This document shows, piece after piece, positions 35,701 to 47,700 of a DNA stretch of 64,000 nucleotides. A model generated the notes under the pieces. That model searched no databases. It had not been told where the DNA came from and was given only the letters and a program-made list of their open reading frames with translations. The stretch spans positions 50,363,885-50,427,884 of the forward strand of contig CAIIXF020000001.1 of NCBI GenBank assembly GCA_903813345.2. Direction: 5' to 3'. The DNA is from Owenia fusiformis. Its lineage: Eukaryota > Annelida > Polychaeta > Sabellida > Oweniidae. Within the stretch, counting starts at the first letter, position 1. Every line of letters begins with the position of its first letter. A program made the translations under genes and the position numbers.

Positions 35701-38700
35701 ATTAATCCTTTGGGTGCATCAATCATTTATGGGTATTCCTAGATATATGAGTATTGTCTATTATATGAGCCTGGCCATAGGAAAACTGGGCTTCTAAATT
35801 CAAATCGGACTTTTTGGTATATATGCAAGGAAAAATTGCTTAGACATAAGCCATGGCTCATTTGAAAGGTCTCTTTGTGCTTTTAAGATAAACAAAAAAT
35901 AAGAATATTGAAAAATCTGTGGTAAGACCCCTTTTCTTGTGGCCAGGGCTCGTATATTGTTTTATTGTTTAGTGGAGAACACAGGCTAGTAGCTATTATA
36001 ACTCATCGAAGCTCTCTTTTAAGGAAGAGAAATCAAACTATTTTAAAGGGTAGTTTTATGGCACACCTAATGTTAGACTTGATATGCTTGACCTCTTGAC
36101 TTCTCAGAGTGATGAAATTTCTCGTCACCTAAGAATTTACACTAAAACGTTTTGAAATTTGAAGAAATGATCTCTGCCGACTAATTTTGATAAATTGATG
36201 AGTGATATTAGGAGTTTTTTGTTTAAAAATCAAGAATTCAACAAAATTTAATCAATCTTGCATTCCTTTTTGTGGAATGGTAATTTCACACACCTTTCTT
36301 GCAGGTCTTCAGATGGCCCTGTTGAAGTATGATGAATATATGAATCACTTGATCTGATGATGCAATATATTCTGTTTCTGGTATTCTCATGAGGATGAAG
36401 TTAGATGTAATGAGTTATCAATGATTATGTTAATCTTACGAAGGCTGCTTTATGATTGAACTGCATGGGTTTAAACCCTGTATGCAGTGTCATGCAGACT
36501 CCAAGAAACTGAATTAATTTGTCAATGTTCTTTTGCAGTGGCGTAGCTACGTGTACGCCAAGTACGCCCAGGCGTACTCTCAAATTTTAAGGAAAAATAA
36601 AATTTACCTGATTAATTGTGATGAAAAATAAATGTTTTACCAAGAGATAGAAATCGATAGGATTTCTATGAAGACTCATGTTAAGGTTCAGCTGGAAAGT
36701 AACATTTTGGTAAAAAATTGCTATACCTGCACATGTTATTTTCTGGTACAAAATTAAGTATGAAGGCATGTGTGTATTTCCTTGCTTTTTTCAGGAAAGT
36801 ATCATTACACTGTCTACTTTTAGTAAACCTGGAAACAGGTCAATGGTAGCTCCTGTGTTGTCTGTAAACGTTGAAAGAAAATTTGGAAAAATAGAAAGTG
36901 TGAAATATCAGAATTTCCTGGAGTTCCCATTGAACTCCTAGATATTCTTAAAGAAGACAATGAAATGATACTTTCCTGAAAAAAGCAAGGCAATTGACAC
37001 ATGTCTTCATACTTTATTTTGTACCAGAAAATAACATGTGCTGGTATAGCAATTTTTTACCAAAATGTTACTTTCCAGCTGTACCTTAATAAATAAAAAA
37101 GTTCTCGATTATTTCATTTTCTTTGTTTTGAATCAGTTAGCTACTGATAATTAGAGAATTTTATTTCGTTTCAGTTGAATTTTCAGTTGAGTTGACATTG
37201 TAGTTGTGTATTCTTCAATGGCGGCCCCAGCAAGAGGATATAAACATTGATACCGTTATTGACATGTTCGCAAATGCAAAAAACAGAAAGATAGAATTTA
37301 TTCTATAGAATCACGTACAGATTGTTAAGATCCGAAATGGAGTTGAGACGGTCGTGTAACTGTTCTTTTATTGTTAATCATCTTGTGAGCTAGATAAAAA
37401 CAAACACATAAAAGATAATAATATTTCATGGAGAATGACCACAAAAGCTTAAAACAATGAGCCTCATACATACCGTTTTAGGTAGCCTAAAAAATAAAAT
37501 CGCCTTGATAGACAGCTTCGATCGCCGATGGCGTGATTATATAGAATCTGTCTATTTTGTTTCCCGAATATTATCTGTTAATACAGTTAATTCAATCCCT
37601 TTAAAAAGCTATGTCAAAATGATCAAACAATACATATTTCCTTCATTGAATTAAGAGTGTTTAGTGTGTCCCCTATCTTCTGAACACCCGGGATCTTCCT
37701 ATTTTATGGAACCATTGTTTTGTTAATTTTGATAAAACCGGGAAATCATACGGGCGTACACTCGCAAAATGGGCTAGCTACGCCTCTGTTTTGATTACAT
37801 GGCCTCATTTCCCATTTGGTTGGGTTTCTGTGGCACAGCACTTGACTGTATTGTTATTGTAGAAATAGTGATTCTGGAAATCCCCATAGAGAATTGTAGC
37901 TCCCAATCTATTCTCCTTGTAATTTTCAACCATTTTATTCTATACTGCATTCTGCATATAGGGATGGCAAACTGTGTTTGATCAATGAATTGGATAATGG
38001 TGGAAGGCATGTTATATTAAATAAGATGTAACAAATTATATATACTACTAACTAGGCTTGTTTAAAGTACAGTTATGGGGTGAGGAGGTTTTACAGCTTT
38101 GGGGCTAGTGTCATTGAGATGAATAATTGCAAAAATGGATTGTGCTTCTCTGCAGTTATTCTTAAGGTAACAGATTTAAACACTACATTGCAACATTATT
38201 AAGATTAACCTACTTACTTAAATATTGTATTTGAAAGTTCATATGTTGCTTAAAAGAGTTATTGTTACCTTTAGCATGTAAAGCTGGTTAAAGTTGAGGT
38301 GAGTAATTTTCCCAGTTGACCTCTGGAAAGGCTAACAATGATTACAGTTACGCTTTGTTAGAAAGAGCATTGTGTTAATGTCATGAATAACAAGTATTGC
38401 CTATAACCTGGCATTTTGTATATTGAGACATATCACATCTTTCTGTTTGCATCACACTTCAGAAGAGATGTCAATGTTTTAACATGTTAAGATGTCTGAT
38501 ACTCTGACTCCTTCCAGTCTTGCAACATATTTCTTGACTTTAAGAAGCAGATGAAGTGATTAATCACGATGATTTCTCAGAAAATATCGAAAAACTGTGA
38601 AAGAACACATTTATTCAAAATCCATTTTATTGGAGATTATTCTGTATTTCTTATAAAATATAAGAATTAGAATATCGATCATTGATTTGGATTTTTGTGT

Positions 38701-41700
38701 TCTTGTTCTTGAATTATGCTTTAGTAATAGAACAATACAGGAGCTAGCTACAAATATGCTGTAAGTGTGTTTGTGGCAGGTGATTTGGGAGATACTCTTT
38801 TGATGAGTGATTGACTTTGTCTCACACTCTTACTTTGTCTCATACTATTTAATTCATAAACAGTTGAACTTGCTCAGCCAATCAGAAGATGGTACTCATA
38901 TTTTTGTAAACATCTTATCATTGTTGATCTTGGCATGGTTCGATAATGCTCATATGATTGGTGGAATAATAAACAGTAAATTGTGTCATAGTGAGAGGAT
39001 AGAATTAGTATATGTTCTTACAGAGGGTTATCAGATGAGAATTTGCCTGATATCTAGATTAAGGAATAAATAATGATAGACCATATTGAATGGCCTATCA
39101 TTATTTATTCCGATTCAAACATATAAAAAATGAAAACATTGTTCAGAGAATTTACTCCAGTAAAATCTTGAAAAATAAATGAAAAAATTGCAACACAATG
39201 TAAACCTAGTGTAATCAATAGCCATTGGTAACTGAAACAACATATCAAAAATCTAGAAAAATCTAAGCAGTGGAAGACTAAGAATTCAAGGGATGAAGAT
39301 ACCCCCCTTAATCACCCCCTAAATCTCAATGATATATCTTTAGAAATATCTCATTCGGCTCTCATTACAAAATTGTAGTTCTTTTTTTGGATATGCATCA
39401 GAGACATATTAAAATTGAGAAATCTATTCAACAGAAAATTAAAAACTGTCAGAAAATGTATTTTTGTGTATGTTTATACCCTATCTTGTATTATATTTTG
39501 GATCATTTTTCACTATATTTATGTATAACTCTATTATCAGGCTTAATGGTAACTTGTAAAAATTCATGCTAGCTGAACTAAAGTCAAAGATTAGGCATGG
39601 TCAATATCAAAACTTGAGCTTAATAGGTTTGTCAGAAAAAATGCTGAAAATATCACAAATGTGTTAATTTTTCAGGTTCAATTTTAGGGTCAGGATTAGC
39701 TTGACCTAATAAGTTTTGCATTTGAAGTGTATCAGCCGAATTGTTGTCTTATTATTGTACTATTGATGAGTACAATCCAATAGAACATGATTTTGTAGAT
39801 GAATGGAACATGGGAAAGTGCATAAAAATGATTCTGACATAAATTGGGGGGGGGGTACACTATTTCAGCTTTTCGAATAACATGTCTAGATCATGGTTTG
39901 CTTCTGCAAGGATACAAATTGCCTTTTTATATTGAGAAATGAACTTCAAAAATACACAATACTCTTTTATATTTATACCATGACTGAATTATCAATGCTT
40001 AAAAACTTTTCATTTTCCATGACAATGCAATTACACTGTATATAAATCAATATCATCAATTTTATTTGTGTTTGCACATTTTTCTTTTTTTGTATGTTTG
40101 TTATCAGGATGCGCCTTGAGTCTGTCCTTCATGTAACGGCAACTGAAAGGCTCATTTCCTTCTAAATACTCATTCATTTTTTCCAATGTCTCCTCAATTG
40201 AAATTTGCTCATCTTCAGCTTGCTCTAGATATTTTACTACCATTTTAAAAGCATTCTCCCTTTCTTCTTCTTGTGGCCTTCCCACATTTTTAACCTTTGA
40301 ACCACCCTGTTCGAAAATTCGGGGGACATCCCTCCCAGTTCTAAAGTTTGTGCTACATACTTGATGGTACACAGCATCTGCTGCTGGAAGGTCTGGACAA
40401 AAAAGCATCCGATCTTTTACTTCATCGCTCCATGGCGAATTAAGTTTGTCGCATATTTTTAAACATGTGGAACTATAGTCTAGGGTCATTATAGGGTTCA
40501 GTTTGAAATCAGTCTTTCTACCTTGATATAGGTCACCCTGTCCACAAAATATGGCAATTTGTCTTATAATTGAATTTGACTTCTTGAGATCATAGATTTT
40601 TGGAATTTCTTTCTGTTGGTGCACTTGGTTTCCGTTTCAAAGCAGATATGACATTAGTATTTGTATACTCTTTTCTACAATGGACATGAACAACTTGCCC
40701 AACTGCTATAGTAAAGCTATCATTTCTAGCATTAATTGCCTTTTGTAAACCTGACATGCCCTTTTCACCCAGTTTTACAGTTGGCACAGTACTGTCAGAG
40801 AGTGTTTCATTACAAAGTATGCACTCATCATTATCCACATCCATCATCTCAGCCATGATTATGATTTCTACTTAACTAGTACTTAACTACTTAACTAATC
40901 TTGTATATCTTATCTACTCTAATTAAATTATGTTAACTATCTTAACTACACTAAACTATCTCAACTACATGTAATTCATATTTTATCACATAACAGCTTA
41001 GCTGATTGCTATGGATGGTTCCCTATGACTGAATAGCTATATGTGAATGAAGCAAGACTGTATGTACAGTATTATTATATATCTACCATTTACATGAGAA
41101 TATACAAGTATATAATTATCTCGATAAAGGAGGTATAGTGTAATGTCACAATAGTAACACTAAGACAAAGAAAAAAATCTTCAGCTATATATACAATAGA
41201 CTGTGTATCAACACAATTACACAACCTTACCACAAAATGTGGACTTTGGGATACCGCACCACAAAATGTGGACTTGGGAATACCGCACCACAAAATGTGG
41301 ACTTGGGAATACCGCACCACAAAATGTGGACTTGGGGATACACACAACAAAATGTGGACTTGGGAATACCGCACCACAAAATGTGGACTTGGGAATACCA
41401 CACCACTTGGGATTCAGCTTGGTTCTGGACAATTAAATCAAAATCATACCTGTGTCCAAATACAGCTAACCAACTTTTCAGCTCACCTACCAGCACAGCT
41501 TTTCAGCACTGCTTATCAGCTCATCACAGCTCAATCAGCAACGCAAATGACATCTGACAATTTTGTGTATTGAAGCATTACATGTATAACTCAACCTAAT
41601 TACATAATGTAATTTATCTTTTCATAATCAACTTATTCCTAGGTATGCAGATTAAATTTGCAATCACATCAAGGATATTTTTGGTTAAATTGCAATATTA

Positions 41701-44700
41701 AAATGATGTTTGTAATTTGGTATAATGGAATATCACATAGATAATGTTTATTATTTTAATTATTTAATAATACAAGATGAAAATAAGGCATACAAAATAA
41801 TCTAAGCCATGAATGCACATTATTCGACCAATTCAACATCCCACATGCCATGCTCATCCAGTATTATAAGTGTTTATAGAACATATGTACTATACTATTT
41901 GCGTTTATTATGCTCTGTTACTATGGCAACCAATCATGTTCAGACTCATTACATTAAAGAATTACATCAGCATCCATGACCTCTATAAATATAACTGTGA
42001 CTGATCCTGTAAAATGACATTTCTAGGAAATTATCACCAAAAAGTGCCACGCCCACTTTTGAGTGGATAGAGTGATGGTCACCTAATAAAATATAGTCCA
42101 GAGTCAAAGATATCATATAATTCATCAAATTAATCATGTTATCTTATTAAACACTCCCCATATATGTTTTAAGGGTAACTTTATGTTCATATCTAAATGA
42201 TTTGAAGAGAAATGGCAATATCAGTTAGTATAGGAAGCTTCAAATTTACTGAAATATTAAAAATTTTGAGCATTTAAGTTGTGTTGCTATGGTAACCAAT
42301 TGACCAATTTATATCAAACTTGCTGTGACAACTGAACTATATAAAGGTGCATGATCCCTGAAAATTTTATTGTGATTGCAGTTACATAACAGGGGCGTAG
42401 CCAGCTTTCAGTCAGGGGGGGTGCGATCGCCGAAAATTTTTCAGTTTTCAGTCAGGGGGGGTGCGATTTTGCCATAAGCAACACAAAAAATTAAGATTTC
42501 TTTTGAATTTTACAAAAATTGATGCAACTTCCTTCAAAATTGAGCTAGAAGCTTCAAATAAAACGCATTTTAAAGCTCTTTTCTACCTCTATCCAATGGT
42601 CATATTTTCAAAGGTTATGGGGGGGGGGTGCGATCGCACCCATCGCACCCCCCCCCCCCTGGCTACGCCCATGCATAACAGAAATTATTAATGTTTATCA
42701 TAGTACCCCTTCATAAAATTACCCCAGGGGGTATAAATGGTGATTTAAAGGTTTTCCACCACTTAGATTTTTCTAGATTTTTGATATGTCATTTTACTTA
42801 CCAATGGTTATTGATTACACTAGGTTTACATTTTGTTGCAATTTTTTCATTTATTTGTGAATATTTACAACGGTTTTACTGGAGTAATTGGGGATTGGAG
42901 CTACATGAGATACACCAAACTCGAGCTCGCTGTTATTTTCGCCATTCCCAGGTGTGACGTCACAATGCAAATACAATACGTAGATTCCCGGATGATTGGA
43001 TAGAGCACGGTCGTGCATCTATGGAGAATTAGAGAACGTTCTATATTGGCTATGCTGCATTCTGATTGGTTGAGAAATTCAATTAGAGCACGGTCATGTT
43101 TGAATTCCTTATAAATAATTGTGTAGTCAAGTAATTGAGATGAAATTTACCAAGGAGTATAAAATAATTCGCAGTTGTGCTCACTGCAGTATAATGTCAT
43201 CTCACTTCCGTTCACAAGCTTTTTATATTTGTAATTTTAACATTGATTTTGCTGATGTTACAAGGCTCTTTTACTGTATTCTGCCATAAAACAAAGTCCA
43301 GGGGATATAGAAAATACTCATGTACATCTTCTGTCCATATGTTTGATAGAGATGGTTAGATGTTCATATTTTATCTACATGCTATGTAGTATTAGGGGTT
43401 CTGCTAGAGAGCCTGTTTTGAAATAAAACTGTTGGTTTCAAAACAGTAGTTTTTAGTGCAAGTTATGAATAATTTTTTGACTTGCCAGTTAGTCTCTCTG
43501 TCAAAAATGCCATGATTCATTTCATTTTGCTATAAATAGAATATTATCAATAGTGTGTTACAAATAGGTCACAGTGACCTGTATATGAAGAAATAATTTT
43601 ATAATTGCTTATAATTATATACTTGCTTTTATAATTGCTATATAGAATTTTGAGCATTCATATCTGTTTCTGAGGACATTTCAATATCATCCACATCAAC
43701 CAAACGAAACTAAAACTGCTCCATACATTTCAAGATTTTGATTGACAGCTTTATATTTAGAACATGAAATTGATGTCCTGTGTTAAAACTCCAAGGTCAA
43801 GCTGATCTGGTCACTTTATAAGGCAATTTAGAAACAGATTTTTCTTGAAATTGGTCAATTCTATCTTCATATTTCTCAGTCAAAACATATAAATAGAAAA
43901 TCTAACCTTTCAACCCATTCTTGTCATTCTAATATCAGTTTATTTGAGAGGTTTTAATCATAATTACTTTTGTCTGAAAGAAGGTTTTTGCAGTGTTTTT
44001 GTTGGACTATTTTGTCAAAAAATTTCTATGCAAAGCACAATTTCCCAATCTTCACAAGTTCAGGGGCTCATTTAAATTTTTATGATGGAATAATCAATTA
44101 TGCCAGCTCAGGATGACACGATTCAATTTTTATGAGATAAAATGTAGAACCTTTTGATAAATATTGCTATTAGAGCTCAAAATGAGAAAGCATCACCAGT
44201 AAAAAGCACTTTAGCAGTCTAAATCATCCATCTATTTGTCAATGGATCTGTCTATCCATTCATTCCGCACACACGGTCTTCACTGCCAACGACAGGAGCT
44301 GCATGAACGAAGATGCTATCTATCTATATGAACAATTTTTGCACTAATGAAAACTGCCCTTCATCTGAACAAATGCTCATATATCTATTTTATTGGGTTC
44401 TTGCTGGTAATTGGCAACACTGGTCTCTGCTCCTTTGCCTGGTGTTGAGGAAGTGTGACTTTCAGCTTCACAGGTTTTACAGTTGTGTGGTCATTACAAA
44501 TTCTAAAGAAAGTTGCAATGACTTGCACAAAATGACAAAATGAATGGGCTACTTGTGAATGAAGGAATTACATGTAATAGAATGAACTTCTACCTTTATT
44601 TTATGTTTTTATGTCACCACCAGAAGTGGTGATATATTGTTATTGTCACCAACATTTGTGTGGATGTCTGTTGGTGGTTGGTGTTTGTTACAAATGGTAG

Positions 44701-47700
44701 GTGGTGATATTTTGCATGTTCATGCCTTCTTAGCTTTTGAGAGGACGACTATTTTGTTCAAAATTGTATTCAGTTCTGAACATAACTCAATCTGCCAAGC
44801 GCTGGCTGATGAATCACAGCAAATATTACTCAGGCATCGCTATGAGGAAATATGTATGCGCAAGGGACAAATGGAAAGAACAAAAAAGACCAACCATTGT
44901 ATTCAAATTATATCTTTCTTACAACAGCTTTGACAGCTTTTTAGGAAATTTCCTTTTCAACAACAACTTTTGTAGAAAAGAAGCAGTGAGAATCAGATTG
45001 ACAGGGACCTATATTTTATATATCGTAGTATGTATCATAAGTATAGGCCTAGCTTAGAAATGGTTTATCTATTGTTAAGCTTGGTATTGATGAACCCAAA
45101 AAAATATGCTTACAAAAGGTGCTTATATTGGTATATATAGAATAGAAAATCGAAAGTGCTCTCTAATTATAGAACCTGTAATTGTTTAATCAATAAAAAA
45201 AGATGTTGACCTTCAAAACGAAAAATTCAAGCTTTAATAATGAAGGGGGTATTTATTGAATTTTCAGAGACACAGGAGCCTCTTGGGGAATCAGTTATTT
45301 TGATATTCAGGATCCAACATGCAATCAATAATTGTAGCTATAATAGAATTCTAATAAGTCTCATTTAGCCTATTATCATATCATAGAACATCTGACATTA
45401 TTAACCAAATGAAGTGTTGTTGTCTGTCAGTGTGGAGAAATCAAAACAATTACTACTAGATGAAAGAGAAAAAAACAATTTACAATTAAATCTTGATTAA
45501 CCTACTGGTAACAGCATGCAGTATTGTATACTGCATTGTACATAGAATAATTGTTTTTGCCTTTCAAAGCCCTGTTATTATTTAATACCACTTCATGACT
45601 ATTGTTAAAATAAGAAATGTAGCTAAGCAATACATTGTGTACATATGTCCTGAAACTATGTGCCCCCCTCCCCCTAGGCAGACAAATGTCTCCATAGTAT
45701 GTGTCATATATCATTTTAAAGCTCATTCAAAGTTACATTGATTTGCCAATTACTCGTATTATGATTCAACTCACAAATGGGAAAAAGTTACAGGCATTTC
45801 AAAATTTAGTGTTTTGCCAAAATTAAAATGTCATTTTACATCAAAATAATAGTCGGTGTCTCCCCCTAGGCCATGTTAACAGCAGCAATGCCCCATACTT
45901 TTGGGACACCCTGTATTGTTGATGTTGTAGAATTTTAGAAACTGATTGATATGTTGTCAATCTCTATAGTAAGTCGATATACCTGCTGTGATGTCACTCA
46001 CTTTTTCTGGTCACAACACTTTTTAATATTAAATACAGTTTATTGATTGTTATATGTGTTCTATTGTTTGATGTAACCATGATATGCAAACTTATCATAA
46101 CATGAACATATTGCTAATTAGTGTATTTATACTTTATGTGTTTCAGGGATGATGCTGGAACAGAACAGAACATCTGCAGCGGCTTGTGCAGCATATTCTT
46201 CTTCTTTATGATTATATCTGTCCTCACATTTCCAAATGGTAAGTCTCTGACTCCTAACTTACCATGCAGTAATTGTTCTCATTAAGTGATTGGCCACCCA
46301 AAGATATTCACTTTTTATGTGACTACCAAAAGTGGTGACATATTTTGGTAATCTCAACTTTTTGTGGATAATGTACTGTGCTTGGTGTTCAGTGGTTGGT
46401 GTTTGGTATTTGGCATCTGTAACAAATGGCAGGTGGTGACATTATGGATTTTGATGCCTTGTATCACATTGTCTATGAGTATGGAGCAACCCAAATGATT
46501 AAACAAGATGGCAAAAGGCTTGAATGTGAGTTTGTATCAGAATTTAATTTCTTCATAATTTACTAAGAGAAAGGTTGAATCTCCATTTTTTTCATACACA
46601 TGATATGCAGAAACGTGCTCTGCATCTGAAAAGCCAGACTTTGGCAAACGTAGTAAATGAGTTACTTTCTTTATGATTGCAGGTCCATTCACACGTCCTC
46701 ATCCTGCACTATGGAGGATGGTGTTCGGCATGAGTGTCCTGTACTTCCTACTTCTCTGTTTCACGCTATTCCAGAACATGCAGACTGTGAAGGAAATTCT
46801 GTTCTGGCTCTATCCTGATCTCAGAACATATACACCCGAGGTGGAGCGACAGGTATATATTTTACTTATATACAGTGTGCAAATATCCCCTCGCCATTCG
46901 CCAGATGCGAAGCTGAAAAAAACTTGGCGATACAAATTTGAAACCTATAGCCAATTCTAGCGATACGAAACGTAATACCGGGTTGCCAGCAGCGGCAGTA
47001 GATACTCTCAATTGCCATTAGTAAACTTGTTCCAACTTGGAACCGTTCAAATTGTCTCTCACAATATTTGGCAAAATTTTGATGAAAATAAAACAGAAAG
47101 AAAGAATGGACTGAATAGATTAAGTGTTTTTGATTGGACAGCTAGTGACAAGTAAATCATTTGTATATCAAGTGATAATTGTGCCGCGTCATGATCAAGA
47201 TATATCATGTGACATAAAATGCAGTTTCGATCGATTTTATTCTTTATTATCGTTTCAACATCTTCGAAACAATAGACAATCACACAGGATATACAAGATG
47301 ATACAATACATTCACTTCAGTTGATGTAAGCACATGGAATCAGGGTGAAAACAGCTCCTTTATGGAATATTTTAGATTGATATTGTACGCATCTCGTGCA
47401 AATTTTGGAAAGCAACACCTTCAAGGAATGGTCATTCCACATTGCAACGAGTCCAAGGCTTAAATCATCAACACTTTCAGCTGTGAGTGTTGGAGGAATT
47501 TAGGTGAATGAAAATAAGCATGTGTCTTATATTAATACTGTCCTGAACAATAAGCTGATTATTTTTCTAGATAGACACCAAAGTCAGTAGAAGAATATTC
47601 TTTAAACTGGCTGGTTCTCTTTAACATCCATGGCCCATACTTTTTATATTGACCTGGACGCTCAATGTCTTTGCCATCATATGTCTTGCTGATATCAGCA

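Larger units (their letters stand above)
39155..42890. mobile_element. Inverted-repeat-bounded segment (possible foldback element 2)
   Basis: Arms at about 39155-39315 and 42712-42890 are reverse complements, sharing AAATGAAAAAATTGCAACA, GTAAACCTAGTGTAATCAAT and CAAAAATCTAGAAAAATCTA (the last in complement on the right). Identity looks roughly 85 percent over about 130 bp. The enclosed 3.4 kb holds a frameshifted zinc-binding gene fragment, a minisatellite and a MITE. No duplication was found, so one composite element is inference; two independent repeat copies in opposite orientation is the alternative. Confidence 0.5.

Noticed and set aside
38807-39073. Possible extension of the 39-43 kb inverted arms using CAGCCAATCAGAA and its complement near 43060
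   Set aside because: The similarity is about 15 bp and the sequence between it and the clear arms does not align.
41203-41573. Several open frames of 70-106 codons on both strands around 41.2-41.6 kb
   Set aside because: All are translations of a 29-bp tandem repeat, which is open in several frames by its composition.
44637-45057. Two overlapping + strand frames of about 100 codons
   Set aside because: The first begins within a dispersed TCACCACC-type repeat and neither shows recognisable domains or exon boundaries.
45880-45920. ACACCCTGTA block resembling a mariner end
   Set aside because: No matching left terminus could be found within a plausible distance.
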